From Suillus spraguei (taxonomy: Eukaryota; Basidiomycota; Agaricomycetes; Boletales; Suillaceae): a DNA stretch of 64,000 bases. Positions 58,369 to 64,000 of this stretch are shown here, one piece after another (within the stretch, counting starts at the first letter, position 1; each line of letters starts with the position of its first letter). Under the pieces are notes generated by a model, which was given only the letters and a program-made list of their open reading frames with translations, had not been told where the DNA came from and searched no databases. The translations under genes were made by a program, and so were the position numbers. The stretch is taken from contig JABCPU010000005.1 of NCBI GenBank assembly GCA_016800925.1, positions 310,001 through 374,000 on the forward strand, given 5' to 3'.

Positions 58369-58427
58369 ATCAGAACACACTTTGATGTTCACTCATGGAC
58401 AGTTTCTTTGAAAGTTCACTGTAGCTG

Positions 58428-58517
58428 GTGTTAGCCTGGTGGTTGCCACGACAGAATCAAAATATGTTTCTCTTGGACTGTGCAGGTTCGAAACCTGCTG
58501 ACAACAAGGTTTTTTCT
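58428..58517 (+). ncRNA. tRNA-Leu(CAA)-like module, unit 4
   Basis: It has the best pol III internal promoter: an A-box-like TAGCCTGGTGG and a perfect B box GGTTCGAAACC (58485-58495), with T-arm GCAGG/CCTGC. The anticodon stem has one mismatch and the acceptor stem is weak. TTTTTT follows. Confidence 0.55.
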
Positions 58518-58574
58518 ATCGAACACACCTTGATATTCACCTGTGATGGTTTCTTTGGCAGTTCATTGTAACTA

Positions 58575-58663
58575 GTCTTAGCCTGATGGTTACCACAGCA
58601 GAATCAAAATCTGTTTCTCTTTCCTGTGTAGGTTCAAAACATGCTGATGACAGCATTTTTTTT
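58575..58663 (+). ncRNA. tRNA-Leu(CAA)-like module, unit 5
   Basis: The same plan with a decayed T arm (GTAGG-TTCAAAA-CATGC); a run of eight T follows. Confidence 0.5.
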
Positions 58664-58776
58664 ATTGGAACACACCTTGACAAGTCATGCCTTTGGACAC
58701 ATTTGAAACACTAATTATATTGTGCTCTGCATAAACCCCCTCCTCTGAGTCCTCTCACTACCTTGATTGCAGTAGA

Positions 58777-58977
58777 TCATGTAGCCAGTGAAGCTTCCTT
58801 GGTGTTACACTGCCTTGGATATCTATGAACTGACTTGCAAACTTCAAACTCAGCCTCCATTGGTTGTTTCTTTGTGTATTCCTGGACAGCTTCAAGGGGT
58901 TTGTACAATGATAGGTTCTTGGTCAAGTCACAAGGCCTGCATGCTCTGAGCTTCACAATTCTTTGTCTGTGGGACAA
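58777..58977 (-). pseudogene. Unassigned ORF fragment, probably transposon-derived
   Basis: The minus strand reads RQRIVKLRACRPCDLTKNLS and MEAEFEVCKSVHRYPRQCN. I do not recognise the family. It stands in decayed repeat DNA beside a Harbinger remnant. Confidence 0.3.
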
Positions 58978-59986
58978 GTGTATTGATTAATAATGTGCTC
59001 ACACTGCTTCCCTTTCCCAGCTAACTGAACTGACAGTGAGATTGTATACCGTGTGACCCATGTCTAAGATACTTATGTCTTATGCACGAACCTTTCAAGC
59101 CATGCCAGAATTCATCATTATGCAGCTCAAGACATGGTGAGTCTGACCATTACTGATAGTAGTAAGTAAACACACTTGTGACTTTTTGTGACACAAAATT
59201 ATATTCAACTTGAGGTCTACCAAGTTGCAAATAGTTCAAGACTAGAACAAACATTGATTGGACTTCAAAATATGTCGCGGCAAATTGGCAAACCAAACCA
59301 TAACCTATCATCCACCATAACGTAAGCACCACCCAACCGGAGATTGAATTCAATGTCACACCATGATCTCTACTATGTACTACCATGCTCCCCACCTCTT
59401 GCACCATGACCATGGCCCCAGTGACTCAGATTGGCCCTCCATTGCTAGAAGTGATGAAGACTTGAAATATTTCTTGAATTCCATGGATGATGGTGAGGAG
59501 GATAATGGGGATGAGGATGAAGGGGATGAGGATGAGGGGGATGGTGATGCAGAGCAGGCAGATAAGAAGATTCTTCGAGCAGTCATAGACCTATTCTATT
59601 CCAAAACATCATAGTGTCAGGTTCCAACATCCTCAACATTGTGGCAGATGCCTTCAACTCCTATTCCCATGCCCATTATAACAAGGAACAATATCATACT
59701 TTAGCACTACAGGGAATGGCTGGGTTACTGAACTTCTTGTAGGACATCCTGAATGCATTTGATGTGAGTTAGTATTACAAGAACACCTTCTTGTGCCCCT
59801 ACTATCATTTTTCCTCCTATGCGTCGCTGTCTACTCTCATCCTGATGAGGCCCCCACAATCGTTCTCTGCTACCTCATCTGGCTCGCCCTCATCACACCT
59901 TACCTCGCCTATGCCCACCTCTTCATCGTCATCGCTAAGTGCTTACCCCTCGCGCATGCGTCGCCTTCTTTGTGCACTTCGCGCTT

Positions 59987-60464
59987 TGTTACAGTTGTAC
60001 GTGCCCCTATTCATTTTCTCTTTGTTTCCTTACTTGTATATCATGTCACATGACTCTGACTCATATGCTCAATGCATCTGTACTATAGTTGCCTTCCTTA
60101 TTTGGATATGCACTTACTTTCCCACGCCTCTCTTGGTCCGTGCGCACATATTGGTCTATTTAAGCACGTTGTACTTGTAGTAGATTCTTTACTTTAATCT
60201 TACTGGGTTTTACCTGGAATTTCCTTCGCTTAGGTCTCCAACCTAAGTCGTCCTTGAATCGTCTCTAAGTCTAAGCACTCCTTAGCCTTAGTCTCTATTC
60301 TCGTAAGAACCTCTTGGACTTATCCTAGAGGCTAGACCCTTGATCGTACTCGGAACGCGTTCCTTGTACTTTCACCTTGTCCTCTTTTGGGCATTGTAAG
60401 AAGCTCCCAGCAGACTGTCTGCATCTTTTTGCTGTCGCTGGTGACGCCACCCCAGTTCGTAACA
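59987..60464 (+). mobile_element. Solo LTR-A (A6)
   Basis: 478 bp, TGTTACAGTTGTACG to GTTCGTAACA, flanked by CGCTT (59982-59986) and TGCTT (60465-60469), one C-to-T difference. Confidence 0.9.
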
Positions 60465-60497
60465 TGCTTGCTCCCGCATCTTGTGTTTCCTGCGTGC

Positions 60498-61460
60498 TGT
60501 AATGAACATATTGGCGCTGGGCTTAAAACCCCATATTTTGACACTTGTCTCATGTCTACAGGAGTTACCACTTGTCCATGGCCACCTTACCCCTTTAGCA
60601 GTACCGGTGGCATCCCACGCTTACTGCACACCGTACCGACTGCCGCACCTCATTCCACAAACCGATGTCCTTCCATGTCCTTGCCATGTCCGCATAGCTC
60701 CATTTGGTGCGTAGTTTGTTTTCTGTTCGTTATCACTGATTCCACGGCAAACATTATTACATGTTGCCTCGTGCTGCAGCGCCTCGCGCTATGTATACTT
60801 ACGGCAGTTACTACACTCCAGCACTACTGATCTCGCCTAGAGTATTCCGAGTACATACAATTTAGGATATAAGCACCGCATACCCCACACGATACAGTAC
60901 CTGATTTTACCCCATTGCATGTACTATAGGTCAGGATTATTGTCTAGCTCTGGATCTACCCAGTAGTGGACATAGTCTTTAAAGTTTCCTTACCGCTCGT
61001 TAATACATCACGCTCGTTCTCCATTACCGCTGGCATACTGCTGGACTTTTGACTGTTACTTTGACTGAACTTCCCACGAACCGCTACTTTACCGCTGAAA
61101 GTACTGCAGACTTGTTACTGTTTCATTGCACCGCTCGCAACCTTACTGCTACCGCTGAGACCACCGCTCGACATCGCTCGTTCAACACTACTGTTACTGA
61201 CCTTATCTCAACGACGGTAGCACCGCTACTCACGACACTAGTTCCGGTGGTATCATCGCTGACCGTGGCAACTTACCGCTGACCACGATGCTTGTTTTGC
61301 AAATAAGTTAAACTCAAACTTGACCATACTAAATAGGCATCCACCTTTAGGGTCGAATGCTCTTGTTCTTACAAGTGAAGCAGACTAGACGGAGCGCAAG
61401 ACTAACATACTAGTTTAGGCAGTGGTTTATCTACAGCCCAAGCTAGGTTGTATCTTTACA
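60498..61460 (+). mobile_element. Solo LTR-D (D7)
   Basis: 963 bp, TGTAATGAACATATTGG to TGTATCTTTACA, flanked by GTGC (60494-60497) and GCGC (61461-61464). It is nested in LTR-C. Confidence 0.9.
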
Positions 61461-62435
61461 GCGCTCTTCATACTTGCACCTCTCTTTGCGTTTCAACACG
61501 CCTACCCTTTGGTTCACTCGCACAACCTGTTGGTTCTTGGACTACAATTGGTGTCATATTTCCTTTTATCTTTTCCTTTGCATTTTCCTTCTTGACTTGT
61601 GCATTGCCTCATTGGCTTGTACCTTTTAGACCTTCGGCTCTGCACCTATGACTCCTTTTTGCACATGCATGCTTTCATTGGTTCATATGCCTCTGACCCA
61701 TTTATGAGCATGCGTTCTTCTATTGGCTATCTGACTTCATACTTAATCTAGCGATACTTACGTATTCATGCTCTGCTTCAATCTTATGTATAAATATGCA
61801 CAGATAGCCTTTGTACTTCTTTAACTTGAATCCACTTGATCTTCGACCCTGAACTTCCTTTCAATAAGCTTCGATAATCTTATTGTCTATACTTCGACTT
61901 CTTAGAAGCTCATTGCTTCTAAGTCTATTTGTCATTGTAGAACCTGTCACTGAGACTGGTTGTGAGACAGCACATCATGCCCACCTCCAAGCCGACACAA
62001 CTAGCGCACTCTGCGCTAGGTGACCAATATGCATGGGCCACCACTCTTTATAGAGTGCCCATCGCAGACACCACTCAAGTTCCTTAGCACCTGGCTAGGT
62101 TGCTAACAGCTAGGCGTTCACCAGTATGTATTTATAATACTACTCAACATACTTTGGGAGGGTGGGATACATGATTCAAAGAACATCAAACTAGAGGAGC
62201 AACTGGCAATATTCCTGTATGCTTGCATAACTGGCCTGTCTGTATGCCACCTTGGTGAGTGTTTCCAATGGTCTAATGACACTATAGTGGTACTCAAAGT
62301 TGACTTCATAGAATTTTGGAAGGTCAGAAATTTGCACGTTGCCAGTAGCATTGAAGCTCTGACAGTGACAAATAAACCCTAAGCTTTGTGCCATCTGCTA
62401 TAGTGTTCTGCAGCTCCATCAATATGCCCCATGAA

Positions 62436-63181
62436 TGTTAAGACCATACTCAAAGGGTGAAAAATCCGAAGGGCTTTGGCCTCAGTTCGTGCACTGTGCC
62501 CCTTTCCCAAGTAATGCCCCTTATTTCAGAGAGTAGGTATATACGTCCAAAGATCTGGAAGGAGTTGCGTGACGGATCCGGACGTCCGAAGGTATCGGAT
62601 ATGGTACATCTGAAGGTTATCCGGAGCATAGAGATGGAACGAGATTAAGGCTAGCTTTGGAACAAGTTCCTAACTAACTAGTAGAGTCGGAGATATAGAC
62701 TAAAGGAATCAATCCCAAGTCTCAGAAGATGACTAGAGCAGAAAGTAACTCAAGTCTGGAGGAAACAGAATGAGCAGAATCTAAGATGATATTCGAACTA
62801 AGGTTCTACGGAGATCTACAAGTGGTTTATATACTGTAAGTATCTAGTACGGATAATCAACGAGTCCGGGACCGAGGGCTATGTACGATGTATAACGGAA
62901 GTCTATTAGTTAATGCACAGCGGATCAGTAAGCACGAGTCGGAAATGAAACACAGGTAACAGATCAGTGACAAAGGACAGAAACATACACAGCCAGAATA
63001 CCGGAAACAGGAGGAATGACGAAAGGAGATAGACACAGATATCCACAAGGAAGTTAGAGTGCGAGAAGTGGGCATATTCAGATGGGTGATCCGGACAGGA
63101 TCTGTGGACCAGACGGAAATAGAATCGATCGGATCTGATCAGATATGATCGGATCTGAGATCAGAAGTATGGTATATGACA
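62436..63181 (-). mobile_element. Solo LTR-B (B2)
   Basis: 746 bp, TGTTAAGACCATACTC to GGTATATGACA, flanked by ATGAA (62431-62435) and GTGAA (63182-63186), one transition. It gives the single-copy length of the B family. Confidence 0.87.
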
Positions 63182-63589
63182 GTGAATCAGATCGAAATAA
63201 GCTGCTTTGCAGCCTCAAACAAATCAGAAATGACCTTACCATCACACAATATATGAAACTAATTGAGTTTATGATAGATCAGCTACTAGATGAAGATGAT
63301 AATGAAGACTCTGATAAGGAATCTGATGATGCTGTCAATGGCCATAGTGGCTTGGATATTAGTATATGGACTGCATCACCAACATGGCCAGAGTCTCCAG
63401 TGTCCCCTATGTCATCAATCACATCTGCCTTGTCACACAACTCTCTGATGTCACTCTCCACAGCATACTCCAAATTCCTATCATGCAATATCCCAGACAT
63501 GTGCAAATGAGTCTTTACTCAGTTTGCCGATGCAATCACTGCACTGCATGATGAGGTGGAGAAATGTCAAGTCCTTGATGTCCGTCTGC
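63182..63589 (+). pseudogene. Acidic/Ser-rich ORF fragment, possibly Harbinger-related
   Basis: The plus strand reads IEFMIDQLLDEDDNEDSDKE, a Ser/Pro-rich part, then after a stop FTQFADAITALHDEVEKCQV. This resembles the region before the HARBI1 domain in fungal elements, but the assignment rests on general resemblance only. It is cut at 63590 by LTR-D. Confidence 0.4.
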
Positions 63590-64000
63590 TGTAATGAACA
63601 TATTGGTGCTAGGCTTAAAACCCTATCTTTTGACACTCGTCTCACATCTATAGGAGTTACCACTTGTCCATGGCCGTCTTACCCTTTTAGCATTACCGGC
63701 AGCATCCCATGCTTACCACACACTGTACCAACTGCTGCACTTCATTCCACATACTGATGTCCTTCCATGTCCTTGCCGCGTCTGCATAGCTCCATTTGGT
63801 GCGTTGTTTGTTTTATGTTCATTACCACTGATTCCACGGCAAGCCTTATTACATGTCGCCTCGTGCCGCAGCACCTCGCACTATGTTTACATATGGCAGT
63901 TACTATACTTGAGCGCTACTGATCTCGCCTAGAGCATTCCAAGTACATACAATTTAGGATATAAGCACTGCATACCCCACACAATACAGGACCTGATTTT
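63590..64000 (+). mobile_element. LTR-D (D8), continues past the window end
   Basis: It starts TGTAATGAACATATTGG at 63590, with CTGC before it. The right end lies outside the window. Confidence 0.85.

Larger units (their letters stand above)
58019..58685 (+). repeat. Tandem array of five tRNA-like repeats, about 148-bp period
   Basis: Each unit has a tRNA-like module of about 90 bp, a T-run, then a spacer of about 55 bp (conserved CACCTTGA and TTCACTCATGGA). Units start at 58019 (incomplete), 58131, 58279, 58428 and 58575. The spacing of the last four is 148, 149 and 147 bp. Confidence 0.85.
59773..62108 (+). mobile_element. Solo LTR-C (C4) carrying LTR-A and LTR-D
   Basis: It starts TATTACAAGAACACC (the first TG changed to TA) and ends GTTGCTAACA. 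The flanks GTTAG (59768-59772) and GCTAG (62109-62113) differ by one transition. Confidence 0.85.
59363..62390 (+). pseudogene. PIF/Harbinger (HARBI1-like) transposase N-terminal part, split by LTR-C
   Basis: The first piece (59363-59772) has an acidic stretch (DDGEEDNGDEDEGDEDEGDG) and, in another frame, GNGWVTELLVGHPECI. After the insertion (59773-62108) it continues NILWEGGIHDSKNIKLEEQ, LAIFLYACITGLSVCHLGE and SNDTIVVLKVDFIEFWKV. The block around LEEQLAIFLY followed by an HLGE-like motif is the N-terminal signature of HARBI1-type DDE endonucleases. Frames are broken and the catalytic domain is not present here. Confidence 0.65.

Noticed and set aside
58019..58685. CRISPR-like array
   Set aside because: The repeats are about 148 bp with similar spacers and imperfect identity, in a eukaryotic genome. 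They fit tandem tRNA-like units.
59380..59586. Ser-rich minus-strand ORF
   Set aside because: It is the antisense of the acidic Glu/Asp stretch of the Harbinger remnant.

Overview
The window is nuclear DNA of a filamentous basidiomycete, most likely an Agaricomycete. The evidence is short (about 50 nt) GT-AG introns, a five-exon G-protein beta subunit, a basidiomycete-style F-box protein, a Plavaka (CACTA-type) transposase, chromodomain Ty3/gypsy elements, and HARBI1-, pogo- and Tc1-type DNA transposons. I cannot name the species.

Layout. 1-5.4 kb is host DNA: G-beta (minus), an F-box protein (plus, one apparent frameshift) and a D-2-hydroxyacid dehydrogenase (minus). About 5.9-52.7 kb is a nested transposon island. 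It starts with a Plavaka element and a divergent companion gene. Gypsy element A1 (TSD ACTTG) sits inside its transposase; a related element A2 interrupts its 3' end. A2 runs into a second gypsy family (F). F is cut by solo LTRs and by an LTR-D copy that itself contains the young full-length element A3 (34948-42548, TSD TTTAT). 44.4-51.4 kb is a degenerate transposon-associated gene cut by two nests of solo LTRs, one of which holds a Tc1/mariner element. 52.7-56.2 kb is host-like again: a second intact copy of the dehydrogenase and a GT49-type glycosyltransferase. 56.2-58.0 kb has no assignable gene. 58.0-58.7 kb is a tandem array of tRNA-Leu(CAA)-like modules. 58.7-64 kb is a PIF/Harbinger remnant broken by solo LTRs.

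I use working names for LTR families. A (461-477 bp, 5-bp TSD) belongs to the chromodomain gypsy elements. B (about 746 bp, with divergent relative B') and C (869-888 bp) have 5-bp TSDs and occur only as solo LTRs here. D/D' (about 952-963 bp) and E (944-964 bp) share 5' motifs and have 4-bp TSDs. Every complete D/E TSD pair can be derived from a tetranucleotide with CG in the middle. Most mismatches between paired TSDs are C-to-T or G-to-A, as expected from deamination of methylated DNA.

Element A organisation is: LTR, self-priming-type PBS, gag with CCHC knuckle, a conserved TTT-stop where pol lies in the -1 frame, PR-RT-RH-IN-chromodomain, then a separate third ORF with zinc-knuckle-like motifs, polypurine tract, LTR.

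All calls were made by reading sequence and translations; no database search was run.
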